The notes beneath the pieces are model-generated. The model saw only the letters and a list, made by a program, of their open reading frames with translations. It did no database searches and had not been told where the DNA came from. From Fibrobacter sp. (GTDB lineage: Bacteria; Fibrobacterota; Fibrobacteria; Fibrobacterales; Fibrobacteraceae), in NCBI GenBank assembly GCA_024399015.1, contig JAKSIC010000006.1, forward strand, positions 1-64,000: a stretch of 64,000 nucleotides of DNA, in the 5' to 3' direction. A program made the position numbers and the translations under genes. Numbering within the stretch: the stretch's first letter is position 1; every line of letters begins with the position of its first letter. Positions 1 to 7,783 of the stretch are shown here, one piece after another.

Positions 1-39
1 TATACGCTGCCATTCTTCTTCTGTGTGTTTCTTATACAT
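1..39 (-). CDS. 5' end of an unidentified gene, cut by the window start
   Basis: An ATG at 39 on the minus strand opens 13 codons (Met-Tyr-Lys-Lys-His-Thr-Glu-Glu-Glu-Trp-Gln-Arg-Ile) that run off the window without a stop. A GGGG stretch from the preceding hairpin lies about 4 nt before the ATG and could act as a weak ribosome-binding site. The fragment is too short to assign. It could equally be a chance open frame. Confidence 0.35.
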   Translation of the reverse strand, partial: MYKKHTEEEWQRI

Positions 40-42
40 GAA

Positions 43-74
43 AACCCCGAAAGTTATGTCCAACTTTCGGGGTT
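43..74 (-). terminator. Intrinsic terminator of the fibro-slime gene
   Basis: Perfect 13-bp inverted repeat (AACCCCGAAAGTT at 43-55, its complement at 62-74) around a 6-nt loop. Read on the minus strand it follows the stop of the gene at 118 and is followed by a short TTTT tract. The U-tract is short, so termination may be partial and the next gene (start 39) could be read through. Confidence 0.7.
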
Positions 75-117
75 CACATCACTTTCGCCAAGGGGCCTTT
101 TAAAAGCTTTCTACCAA

Positions 118-2811
118 TTAGTTCTTTTCTCTGCGGTAGCCGCGAGTATAGACATTGGAGGTTCTGGAGTAAAGAACGTTGCCTTCCTGAACCTGACCGC
201 TGGTCTTGATACAGGGGTAGTATTCTTCCTGAACCACGGTCACCTGGTAAATGTAGACGCCAGTTGCCAAAGCGCGACCATTCTGGGAAACCGGGTACAT
301 CTTGACAGTTGCAAGGAACACACCGGTCTGACCATAAAGCGGAGTATGGCAAGAGGACTGCGGTTCCGGAGCCTTCTGCTGAGAGAGAGCTGCATGGAGC
401 ATGTCTTCAGTAACGACCTGCTGGTACTGGCTTACGAAGTGACCAAGGTGGTCAAACACGCGAACGTTAATGCGGAACGGACCCTGCATTGCGAAGGACC
501 AGCTAGAGCAGCTTTCAGTACCATCAGCGAAGCACATGGAAGCATCGGTCTTAGCCACACCGCCAACGATAGCAGTAGTGTTATTGGAAAGAGCACCACC
601 AACACCTGCAGAACCGAAAGTCTTGGCATCGTCGTCGGTCAGGTTAAGCGGGTTACCATTCTTACCAACCAGCTTGCCATCCGGACCAACTTCCGGGAGC
701 GGAGCAAGGAGAAGGTCAGCAGTAAAGTTCATCGGCAATTCGCCACCGTTTTCTTCAGCCTTCTGAGTCAGCTGTTCGGCCTGTTCGTTGAAGTCCGGAC
801 GGGTAATTGCAGTGTCGAGGGCAAGGGGCTTAACATCGGTAGCACCGAAGAACTTAACAACAGCCCAATCAATCGGAGAATCCGGATAGCCAACCACGTT
901 CTTACCAGAAGAAGAAGCAATGGGGAATGCGAGCTTTTCGTTCCAAGCAAGCAGCTGATCCCAGAGGCCCGGAGAAGCAGCTTCATAAGCAGCTCTCAAG
1001 TCGGTATCAGCAGCAATGTCCTTGTCGTACGGGAAGTTGAAAGCCATCTGGTCGTTACCAAGGATACCGCCCTGAACAACCTGACCATTTTCGTCACGAA
1101 GTTCACCGGTCATCTGGTACAAGATACCGTTAGCACCCTTATCCACGTCACCGGAGATAGAGGTGATGTAGTAACCGTAGGTCTTAACAGATGTAGTACC
1201 ATCGGCGTTGGTAACAGTACGGATCACAACCATTGCCGGCTGAGCAACAGCAGGATTTGCTGCGGCAGCGTTAATGTAGGCGATGGTAGAATCAGCAAGC
1301 TTAGTATTCAGCAAGACACCAGTAACCTGATTGCCTTCTTCGTCAACCTTCACAGTCACGTTACCCACAGACGGCTGACCATAGCGAGACGGAGCAACTT
1401 CTGCAAGAGAAGAACGGATGTAAATGTTGGAACCATCGGTCTGACGGTCAGCATAGAAGAAGTGCAAGTGGTGCCAGGTGTTGTCAGCCCAACCGGCAGC
1501 GTCGGTAGCGCCATCGCAGTTGGTATAAGTGGAAAGGGGTTCACCAGCATGGCAACCATGGTTGTTCTGAGCCAAGGTCAAAATGTTCACGCTACCCGGA
1601 GCGGAAAGGTGGGTACCACCAAGGTCAACGACGAGCACACCGTCAACGAAGATCCACATGTCATCGTCACCAGCGAATTCAAAGACTTCCGGCTTGATAG
1701 CACCGCTCTTGTCGATCTGGTTTGCAACCTTGTACTTGAACTTAGCATAGCCCATCATGGTGAATGCATAGTTACGGAGGTGCTGCAAGCCCAAGGTGCC
1801 GCTAGCGCTAGCAGCAGCAGATGCTGCAGTAACATTACGAGGGCCACCATTCTTCAACCAAGACTGGCAGAGGGAGTAAGTGTTCTGCTTACGGTAGTCA
1901 GTCTGGGTGTTAGCATACTGATAGTTGTAAGGCGGGCAGAAAATGGAGAGGGACTGAGGGCCAAACTGTTCGCACTTGCCGTTAGGCTGAATACCTTCGT
2001 TACAAGCCTTCGGACCAACCCAAGTTCCAGTAGTCGGGTTAATGGAATCCAGCGGAGAATAACCACCGTTATTGTAGTTATAGTCGTAGATGTAGTAGCC
2101 ACTAGCCTTGTCTCTAGGAATATCCATGGTGGTGTTGGTTCTCAGGTTGATACCCGGGAAGTCCTTATACCACTGAGCGAAGAAACGGTTGTCGCAAAGT
2201 TCGCCGAGCTTCACAATTTCAACGCCATCATACATATCGTATTCACCGGTAGAGTCAGGCGGAGCAAAATTCAAGAACTGGCCGACCATGCCCGGAGTGT
2301 AGTACACAGGGTTTGCCCAAGCAGTGTTGTTACCGGCGCAGACGAAGCCCTGAACCAACGGATTGCCGGAGGCATCCTTCAAGACCTGCTTGTAACCACG
2401 CTGAGTAATACCCGGAGTGGAACTGTTCTGGCATTCACCATATTCAAGAACTGCAGCAGTAGAAGTGCCCTGCAAATAGGCCGGCAAAACGGGGTTTGCC
2501 TTGAACGGCTTACCATCCATACCAATCATGGAACCGGCCTTGGTAGCCATGTTACCACAGGTTGCGTGGTAAGCTGTAGCGCCATACCAGTCAGCATCGA
2601 AGCCATTAAGAGACATCGGCTGTCCAGCGTAGGAGTAATTAAAAATCTCGTTAAGATGAGAAAAAGCTTCTTCGGAGAAGTTTTCAAAGTCAGGGTGATT
2701 CGGCTGGAAGTCACGAATCACGATATCAAGCTGAGTAACATCGTTTGCTGCAAAGGCCACAGAAGAGCAGCCCATCAAAGCGCCCAGTGCCATCAATTTC
2801 TTTGCGTTCAT
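118..2811 (-). CDS. Secreted fibro-slime domain protein (TIGR02148/PA14-like)
   Basis: A predicted exported protein of 897 residues. The start at 2811 is chosen because AGGTGGAGA lies just upstream and the N-terminus then reads as a signal peptide (MNAKKLMALGALMG..., cleavage near VAFA-AN). Around residues 382-400 is the hallmark of the fibro-slime/PA14-like fold, DDDMWIFVDG followed by VLVVDLGGTH, usually the acidic, metal-binding part of that beta-sandwich. The N-terminal half is Cys-, Tyr- and Asn-rich. The C-terminus (IRVFDHLGHFVSQY..., GVYIYQVTV) resembles FlgD-Ig-like or sorting domains of FCB surface proteins. The fibro-slime family is strongly expanded in Fibrobacter. A role in surface adhesion or carbohydrate binding is plausible but inferred. 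It is transcribed alone, with a terminator at 43-74. Confidence 0.85.
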   Translation of the reverse strand: MNAKKLMALGALMGCSSVAFAANDVTQLDIVIRDFQPNHPDFENFSEEAFSHLNEIFNYSYAGQPMSLNGFDADWYGATAYHATCGNMATKAGSMIGMDGKPFKANPVLPAYLQGTSTAAVLEYGECQNSSTPGITQRGYKQVLKDASGNPLVQGFVCAGNNTAWANPVYYTPGMVGQFLNFAPPDSTGEYDMYDGVEIVKLGELCDNRFFAQWYKDFPGINLRTNTTMDIPRDKASGYYIYDYNYNNGGYSPLDSINPTTGTWVGPKACNEGIQPNGKCEQFGPQSLSIFCPPYNYQYANTQTDYRKQNTYSLCQSWLKNGGPRNVTAASAAASASGTLGLQHLRNYAFTMMGYAKFKYKVANQIDKSGAIKPEVFEFAGDDDMWIFVDGVLVVDLGGTHLSAPGSVNILTLAQNNHGCHAGEPLSTYTNCDGATDAAGWADNTWHHLHFFYADRQTDGSNIYIRSSLAEVAPSRYGQPSVGNVTVKVDEEGNQVTGVLLNTKLADSTIAYINAAAANPAVAQPAMVVIRTVTNADGTTSVKTYGYYITSISGDVDKGANGILYQMTGELRDENGQVVQGGILGNDQMAFNFPYDKDIAADTDLRAAYEAASPGLWDQLLAWNEKLAFPIASSSGKNVVGYPDSPIDWAVVKFFGATDVKPLALDTAITRPDFNEQAEQLTQKAEENGGELPMNFTADLLLAPLPEVGPDGKLVGKNGNPLNLTDDDAKTFGSAGVGGALSNNTTAIVGGVAKTDASMCFADGTESCSSWSFAMQGPFRINVRVFDHLGHFVSQYQQVVTEDMLHAALSQQKAPEPQSSCHTPLYGQTGVFLATVKMYPVSQNGRALATGVYIYQVTVVQEEYYPCIKTSGQVQEGNVLYSRTSNVYTRGYRREKN

Positions 2812-2992
2812 ATAATCCAATCTCCACCTATTATATAGGTTACGAATATTCAAACCTAAATATACACCATTTTTGGCCATTTTAATAATGTAAAATTCTA
2901 AAAAAGGGGTATTTTACGATTTTTGCAATTTTCCGTGACCATTTTCAAGCAATTTTCCCCAAAAACAGCCCTAAAAAGCTAAATAATGGGGT

Positions 2993-3613
2993 ATGTCTTT
3001 CTCAACAATCTTTACAATCGTCATCGCAGCGATCATTTTAAGGGCTCTTTGGCTCAGGCTCAAGGCTTCAGGAACAAAAACCGACAGCTTTAAGCAACTC
3101 CCCCTCAAGGACCAACTCTCCGTACTCAAGGAATGCCTGCTCAACAACCCAACCGAACGAAATCTCCAGAATTTGAAGAAATTCGGTGAAGAAAACGGTT
3201 TTTCCTTCGATGTGGAGACCTACCGACCCTTCATGTCCAAGCAGCTGGAAATTTCCAAGAAAAAAGACGCTTTGGTAGAAGACAACGAGTTATTCACCGA
3301 GGAAGCCCGCTGGTTCGACGCAATCCAACCTATGGAATTTGCCGAAGCCGAGGAAGCGAAAAAATCTGGCGACACGGCCGGCTACATCGAAAATTCCCTG
3401 GAAGGAATCGCAAGGCTTTATTCCGACGAAGCTATCAGGTCCGCCCTGGAAAAACTGATTCCCGACTACAAGAAGGCTGAAAGTCTCCTAAACGACTATA
3501 ATATATTAGTTGAGCAGAGAGAACAAAGCGGAGCCGACGAAGAATCTTTGGAAAAGCTTCGCAAGCTCCGAAACAAGTGGGACGAGGATCTGCTGAACAT
3601 CAGCGAAGAATAA
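2993..3613 (+). CDS. Membrane-anchored hypothetical protein, helical cytoplasmic or periplasmic tail
   Basis: A 206-residue protein I do not recognise. Residues 4-24 are one hydrophobic helix (FSTIFTIVIAAIILRALWL), followed by a charged, Glu/Lys-rich tail with no Cys and a strongly alpha-helical look, including a likely coiled coil near the C-terminus (EQREQSGADEESLEKLRKLRNKW). A type II anchored orientation is plausible. The start has GGGGT immediately upstream, and a TAAATAAT element ends only 5 nt before the ATG, so the transcript may be very short-leadered. It stands alone between a divergent fibro-slime gene and a convergent barrel gene, with a terminator at 3634-3663. No function is proposed. 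Confidence 0.75.
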   Translation: MSFSTIFTIVIAAIILRALWLRLKASGTKTDSFKQLPLKDQLSVLKECLLNNPTERNLQNLKKFGEENGFSFDVETYRPFMSKQLEISKKKDALVEDNELFTEEARWFDAIQPMEFAEAEEAKKSGDTAGYIENSLEGIARLYSDEAIRSALEKLIPDYKKAESLLNDYNILVEQREQSGADEESLEKLRKLRNKWDEDLLNISEE

Positions 3614-3633
3614 TCTTAACAGAAATAAAAACA

Positions 3634-3663
3634 AAAGAGACCGACGTTCATCGGCCTCTTTTA
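3634..3663 (+). terminator. Intrinsic terminator after the membrane-anchored protein
   Basis: AAGAGaCCGA / TCGGcCTCTT hairpin with a six-base loop and one mismatch, followed by TTTT. It starts about 20 nt after the stop codon at 3613. Confidence 0.65.
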
Positions 3664-3762
3664 ATTTCTCTTGAACTTACGCGCTCATCTCCTGAAAAGC
3701 AGCGAGGGTCGTCACAAGTTCTTTGCTTGACGAAAAGCGAGCGGTCTCCTGTGAGCCCAAGC

Positions 3763-3838
3763 GACAAATATCAATTTGTCGCGAAGGCGAGAGAACTGGC
3801 TTACGAGACGACTCTTGTCGGAACTCTAGCCAGTTCGG
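3763..3838. repeat. Intergenic paired inverted repeats between convergent genes
   Basis: The gap 3664-3844 holds no gene. It contains two perfect 8-bp inverted repeats: GCGACAAA at 3763-3770 with TTTGTCGC at 3777-3784, and GAACTGGC at 3795-3802 with GCCAGTTC at 3831-3838. It lies downstream of both flanking genes, so it would form the 3' end of either transcript. It resembles the hairpin element after argG (5470-5560). Confidence 0.55.
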
Positions 3839-3844
3839 TCTTTA

Positions 3845-4729
3845 TTAGAACCAGCGCCAGGTCACACCGAAGAGAACCATGCTCTTGTACTGTGCGTCCT
3901 TGGAGTGGTCGAAGTCGTAAGCCATGTCGAAACCAGCCTGGAGTTCAACGCCAGCGGTGAGGATAACGGAGAGGAGGTTTTCCCACTTACCGTCGATCTT
4001 TTCAACACCCTGGAAGTTGGTGAAGCCCCACAAGCGGCTCTTGAAGCTAACAACGTCAGAGAATGCATACTTGCCTTCCAAGATAACTTCGAGACCCGGT
4101 TCGTCACGGAAGGTTTCAACCTTGTCTTCGGTTTCCGGATCGTCAGCAAAGCCGTAACCATCAGAAATGGTCATACGGTTTGCAAAACCACCACGAGCGG
4201 AGAAGTTTTCGTTAGGAATGTAAGCGATACCAGCAACCTGGGTTTCGTAAGCCGGATCCATGAAGCAGGAAACAGCCTTAGCATGAGTCTTGCCATCGTC
4301 ATCGGTGGTGTAGTTGTAGCCGCTCATGATCTGAGTTTCGAAACGGTTACCGATGTAAGCCTTGATAACCGGGGAGAACGGCATGTTGAAGTCAACCATG
4401 GATTCCCAGAAGAGCTTATCGTTAGACTTACGCCAACCGAGTTCGTCGGTCCAAGTCTGACCGAGTTCTACGTCGATGAGGTTACGCCAGTTAGCAACAG
4501 ACCAGTTTCCCTGGAGGTCAGCATGATAGGTGAACAACCAGTTGTAGTTGGAGGTACCACCGCCCTGCCAGTTGTCACTGAAATTGTACCAGTTGATCTT
4601 AACAGCGGTAACAACGTCTGCCTTCCAGTTTTCCGGAAGAGCACCTTCGAAAGTGCCACCTTCAGCCATTGCGGGAGCGGTCATTGCGCAAGCAGCGGCG
4701 CAAGCCATAAGGAAAGATTTCAACTTCAT
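3845..4729 (-). CDS. DUF3078-like outer-membrane beta-barrel protein
   Basis: 294 residues with a clear Sec signal peptide (MKLKSFLMACAAACAMTAPAMA-EGG). The body alternates hydrophobic and polar residues as in beta-barrel strands. The segment WYNFSDNWQGGGTSNYNW followed by LIDVELGQTW resembles the conserved start of DUF3078 proteins of Bacteroidetes (Asn-Trp-x-x-Gly-Gly, then a strand ending in Gly-x-x-Trp). It ends in Trp-Arg-Trp-Phe, a C-terminal aromatic as recognised by the BAM machinery. Function is unknown for the family. The start has GAGGATC as ribosome-binding site, and a 6-bp inverted repeat (TCAAAG/CTTTGA, 4747-4763) sits in the leader. Confidence 0.75.
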   Translation of the reverse strand: MKLKSFLMACAAACAMTAPAMAEGGTFEGALPENWKADVVTAVKINWYNFSDNWQGGGTSNYNWLFTYHADLQGNWSVANWRNLIDVELGQTWTDELGWRKSNDKLFWESMVDFNMPFSPVIKAYIGNRFETQIMSGYNYTTDDDGKTHAKAVSCFMDPAYETQVAGIAYIPNENFSARGGFANRMTISDGYGFADDPETEDKVETFRDEPGLEVILEGKYAFSDVVSFKSRLWGFTNFQGVEKIDGKWENLLSVILTAGVELQAGFDMAYDFDHSKDAQYKSMVLFGVTWRWF

Positions 4730-4746
4730 ATTGATCCTCTATTTTG

Positions 4747-4763
4747 TCAAAGATTTACTTTGA
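4747..4763. promoter_or_regulatory. Inverted repeat in the leader of the DUF3078-like gene
   Basis: TCAAAG at 4747-4752 and CTTTGA at 4758-4763 form a perfect 6-bp inverted repeat with a 5-nt centre, just upstream of the ribosome-binding site of the gene starting at 4729. It could be a protein operator or a small RNA hairpin. The sequence alone does not decide. Confidence 0.35.
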
Positions 4764-4880
4764 TCGTGATTTGTCTGGAAAAATAGGAATATTTAAAAAA
4801 AGGTCAATTGAAATAAAAAGAAACATATCTTTTCGTGATAAGTTTCACTTGAAAATCTGTCCAATGCTATATTTAGAGCA

Positions 4881-5396
4881 ATGAAAATCCCGTTCAACTT
4901 CAAAATTCTATCTGCCGCGTTCGTTCTGTTGTTTGCAAGTGTTGCAAATGGCGCTGAAAAACCGTGGCATTTTGAAGCCGGCGTGGGAGTCCGCAATCTG
5001 ACACCAATGGTTCTTGTCGGGGGTGTTTCTTACGACAAATGGACTGTTCGTGTCCAAGGACTTGGTTTTCACAATGACGACAGGGATTTCTGGTGCGGGT
5101 TCCGTAGCAGTTTTCTTATGACTTTCTTCAGAAACTCCCCGTTCCACATTAGCCTAGGCATCGGCGCTGGTTACGAATACGCACAAGCCCCCAACAACAT
5201 GCACCAGGCATTGAATCAGGCAAACAACGCCCCCTACCTGTACCCCTATAACAACCGCGAAATGTTTGATGTGTCCGGAGAAATTTGGACCTACCTCCGC
5301 GGACTTTACACACAAATTAGCATTCCCGTCTATTACTTTATGGAACACAATGCTCCTAGACTTTCTTGGGGTATGGGTTACATGTACAACTTCTAG
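4881..5396 (+). CDS. Small exported barrel-like hypothetical protein
   Basis: 171 residues with a signal peptide (MKIPFNFKILSAAFVLLFASVANG-AEK). The mature part has repeated aromatic/Gly beta-strand patterns (FEAGVGVRNL, KWTVRVQGLG, FHISLGIGAGYEYA, RLSWGMGYMYNF) and ends in Phe, consistent with a small 8-strand-type outer-membrane barrel. I do not recognise a named family. A TATATTT element ends 6 nt before the ATG at 4881 and no Shine-Dalgarno sequence is visible, so the mRNA may be leaderless. It is divergent from the DUF3078-like gene and followed by a terminator. Confidence 0.7.
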   Translation: MKIPFNFKILSAAFVLLFASVANGAEKPWHFEAGVGVRNLTPMVLVGGVSYDKWTVRVQGLGFHNDDRDFWCGFRSSFLMTFFRNSPFHISLGIGAGYEYAQAPNNMHQALNQANNAPYLYPYNNREMFDVSGEIWTYLRGLYTQISIPVYYFMEHNAPRLSWGMGYMYNF

Positions 5397-5426
5397 TTTC
5401 CCTAATAAGCAAACTACATTGAACAA

Positions 5427-5458
5427 AAAAAGAGCCGCGATTTCTCGCGACTCTTTTT
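5427..5458 (+). terminator. Intrinsic terminator after the small barrel protein
   Basis: AAAGAGcCGCGA / TCGCGaCTCTTT hairpin with a 4-nt loop and one mismatch, flanked by A and T tracts (CTCTTTTT). The symmetric tracts make it potentially bidirectional, so it could also stop argG transcription coming from the other side. Confidence 0.7.
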
Positions 5459-5469
5459 AAGCTTTTATA

Positions 5470-5560
5470 GCCTTACGATTACTGGCACGCTTCGCGTGCA
5501 ATAGACATCGGCTCGGAAATGCGAACACAAGTGTTCGCGCTTCACTCGCCTTGCGATTAC
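5470..5560. repeat. Direct-repeat-flanked hairpin element at the argG 3' end
   Basis: Two 13-bp near-identical direct repeats (GCCTTACGATTAC at 5470-5482 and GCCTTGCGATTAC at 5548-5560) bracket about 65 bp with two perfect hairpins: GCACGC-TTC-GCGTGC (5485-5499) and GCGAACAC-AA-GTGTTCGC (5521-5538). The second direct repeat includes the argG stop codon (5557-5559). The arrangement resembles a small inserted element or a duplicated gene end. Confidence 0.55.
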
Positions 5561-6828
5561 TTCTTCGGGAGCTTGACCGGGGAACCGAAGTCCACGTTGG
5601 TCTTGTTGCCGAGGAGGAGAGCACGGGTCTTCAGCGGGAGGCCGAAGCAACGGATGAAGCCAGTTGCATCCTTCTGATCGTACATTTCGACGTCAGAGAA
5701 GCCACCCAGGTTCATGTCGTAGAGGCTGAAGGGGCTCTTCATGCCAGCCGGGATGATGTTGCCCTTATAGAGCTTGAGGGTAACTTCACCGGTAACAACC
5801 TTGTTCACTTCGTCGAAGAAGGCGTCCATGCACTGACGGAGCGGGGTGAACCACTGGCCATTGTAGACGAGGTTTGCATAGGTCATAGACATCTTCTGAG
5901 CTTCGAACAAGGTTTCCTTGTCGAGGACCAGCTGCTGGAGGCATTCGTGAGCCTTGTAAAGGAGGGTGCCACCCGGAGTTTCGTAAACGCCGCGGCTCTT
6001 GAGGCCGACGAGACGGTTTTCAACGATGTCCAGGAGACCGCAAGCATTTTCGCCACCGATCTTGTTCAAGGTTTCGAGGAGTTCGACAGCGCCCATCTTC
6101 TTGCCGTTGACAGAGACCGGAGTACCCTTGTCGAAGCCGATGGTAACGTGAGCCGGCTTGTTCGGAGCCTTTTCATAGGTAACGGTATGCTTAAGCATAT
6201 CGTACTGGTGTTCCTTATCCGGTTCTTCCAAGATGCCACCTTCGTGAGAGAGGTGCCAGAGGTTGCCGTCTTCGGAGTAGATCTTCTTCTTGCTGATGCC
6301 GTTCAGAGGAATCTTACGGGCCTGAGCGTAGTCGATAGCATCTTCGCGGCTGTGGATGTTCCACTTCGGGTCCTTCCACGGAGCGATGATTTCGAGCTTC
6401 GGGTTGAGAGCGGCGTAGGTCAGTTCGAAACGGACCTGGTCGTTACCCTTACCAGTTGCGCCATGGGAAACAGCGTATGCGCCTTCCTTTTCAGCGATCT
6501 TAACCTGGTACTTAGCGATAAGCGGACGAGCGAAAGAGGTACCCAGGAGGTAGGTGCTTTCGTACTTTGCACCGGCACGGACGGTCGGCCATACGTAGTC
6601 TTCGAGGAATTCCTTCTTGAGGTCGAGAACGTAGCACTTGGAAGCGCCAGTTGCGAGAGCCTTCTGTTCGAGAGCCTTTGCATCCGGGAAGTCATTCTGA
6701 CCGAGGTCAGCGGCGAAAGCGATCACTTCGCAGTCGTAGTTTTCCTTGAGCCAAGGAATGATGATGGAGGTATCGAGGCCACCGCTATAAGCGAGGACGA
6801 CTTTCTTCTTGGATTCTTTCTTTGCCAT
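5557..6828 (-). CDS. argG: Argininosuccinate synthase
   Basis: Ligates citrulline and aspartate with ATP to argininosuccinate, the seventh step of arginine synthesis, in the cytoplasm. The N-terminal AYSGGLDTS is the ATP-pyrophosphatase P-loop of the family, and the length (423 residues) is typical. Further family blocks are visible (AFAADLGQ, GATGKGNDQVRFE, and a C-terminal half that contributes to the tetramer). The start at 6828 is chosen for AAAGGAC just upstream and for alignment with the family N-terminus; the open frame extends further upstream but into poor sequence. No other arg genes are adjacent. A hairpin element lies directly after the stop. Confidence 0.97.
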   Translation of the reverse strand: MAKKESKKKVVLAYSGGLDTSIIIPWLKENYDCEVIAFAADLGQNDFPDAKALEQKALATGASKCYVLDLKKEFLEDYVWPTVRAGAKYESTYLLGTSFARPLIAKYQVKIAEKEGAYAVSHGATGKGNDQVRFELTYAALNPKLEIIAPWKDPKWNIHSREDAIDYAQARKIPLNGISKKKIYSEDGNLWHLSHEGGILEEPDKEHQYDMLKHTVTYEKAPNKPAHVTIGFDKGTPVSVNGKKMGAVELLETLNKIGGENACGLLDIVENRLVGLKSRGVYETPGGTLLYKAHECLQQLVLDKETLFEAQKMSMTYANLVYNGQWFTPLRQCMDAFFDEVNKVVTGEVTLKLYKGNIIPAGMKSPFSLYDMNLGGFSDVEMYDQKDATGFIRCFGLPLKTRALLLGNKTNVDFGSPVKLPKK

Positions 6829-6880
6829 TGTTATTGTCCTTTTTTTAGACAGTTGAATTTTGACTTGCAAAATATAGTAT

Positions 6881-7783
6881 CTAGTGGGCGGTTTGTGCAG
6901 TGGGTTTCCCGTTGCCACCCGTGGAAAGAGGTTGTACAGGCGGAGCAACAAGTTGCTTCAGGGAATCTACAAGCAAGCTATCCCTCTTGGGGAACATGTT
7001 CTGGTAGATAACCGCACGTCGTTTAGCCATAAACTGGCTTTCACGCATTCCCGGATGATGCTTGCCCGGACTTGCAAGAATCGCCGCCATGTTGATGGCC
7101 TGGTCCAGGCTGATTTTTGAACAACTTTTCTTGTAGTACAGTTTGCAGGCTTCCTGACAGCCAAACACATCCTTACCCCACTGGGCATAGTTCAAGTACA
7201 GTTCCAGGATACGGTCCTTACCCAGTTCTCGTTCCATCAGCACTGCGTAAGCCAGTTCCTTAAACTTTCGATTGAAAGAACGTTCACTACTCAAGAAAAC
7301 ATTTTTCGCCAACTGCTGCGTAATGGTAGAGCCACCAAACTTGGTCCTGCCGGCATTCTGATTTGCATCAAGAGCTTCGGCAATGGCACGAACATCAAAT
7401 CCCGGATGGAAATAGAAGCCAGCATCTTCGCTGGCAATCACAGCCTTGCGCAGGTAAGGACTGATAGAATCCAAGGGCACATAGGTATGCTTGATCTGGA
7501 TAGACGGATTGGAATCTACCAGAGCCTCCATGTACTTGCTCATTTCCGGTTGGGTTTCTTTCAACTGCTGCACGCCATCGTAGATTTCGTAACCGTAGGT
7601 AAACGCACGATAAAGCAGATAAGAAGCGCCAATGGAGAATGCAGCCGAATAGATAATCGCAATCAGCAAAGCCTGGCGAATAACGAAGTTGATGGTTCGG
7701 TACAACCACTTAAAAACGAAGCAGCAAACCTTCGTAAACTTACACTGGGAAAACCAGCAGAAAAAATCTTTCACCTTCCCCAT
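6881..7783 (-). CDS. mtgA: Monofunctional peptidoglycan glycosyltransferase
   Basis: Polymerises lipid II into glycan strands at the outer face of the cytoplasmic membrane. The protein has 300 residues. A cytoplasmic N-terminus is followed by one membrane helix (about residues 33-57), then a GT51 domain with the catalytic-Glu motif ASEDAGFYFHPGFD, the GGSTITQQLAKN motif and KFKELAYAVLMERELGKDRILELYLN. No transpeptidase domain follows, so it is monofunctional. The ATG at 7783 is preceded by GGGGGA and overlaps the stop of the upstream primase gene (TAATG), implying translational coupling. The C-terminus is a Pro/Gln/Gly-rich tail of unknown role. Confidence 0.92.
   Translation of the reverse strand: MGKVKDFFCWFSQCKFTKVCCFVFKWLYRTINFVIRQALLIAIIYSAAFSIGASYLLYRAFTYGYEIYDGVQQLKETQPEMSKYMEALVDSNPSIQIKHTYVPLDSISPYLRKAVIASEDAGFYFHPGFDVRAIAEALDANQNAGRTKFGGSTITQQLAKNVFLSSERSFNRKFKELAYAVLMERELGKDRILELYLNYAQWGKDVFGCQEACKLYYKKSCSKISLDQAINMAAILASPGKHHPGMRESQFMAKRRAVIYQNMFPKRDSLLVDSLKQLVAPPVQPLSTGGNGKPTAQTAH

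Noticed and set aside
25-2838. 937-codon plus-strand open frame opposite the fibro-slime gene
   Set aside because: Antisense to a gene with signal peptide, ribosome-binding site and recognised motif. Its translation has no family signature. The codon use of this genome leaves few stops in the antisense frame.
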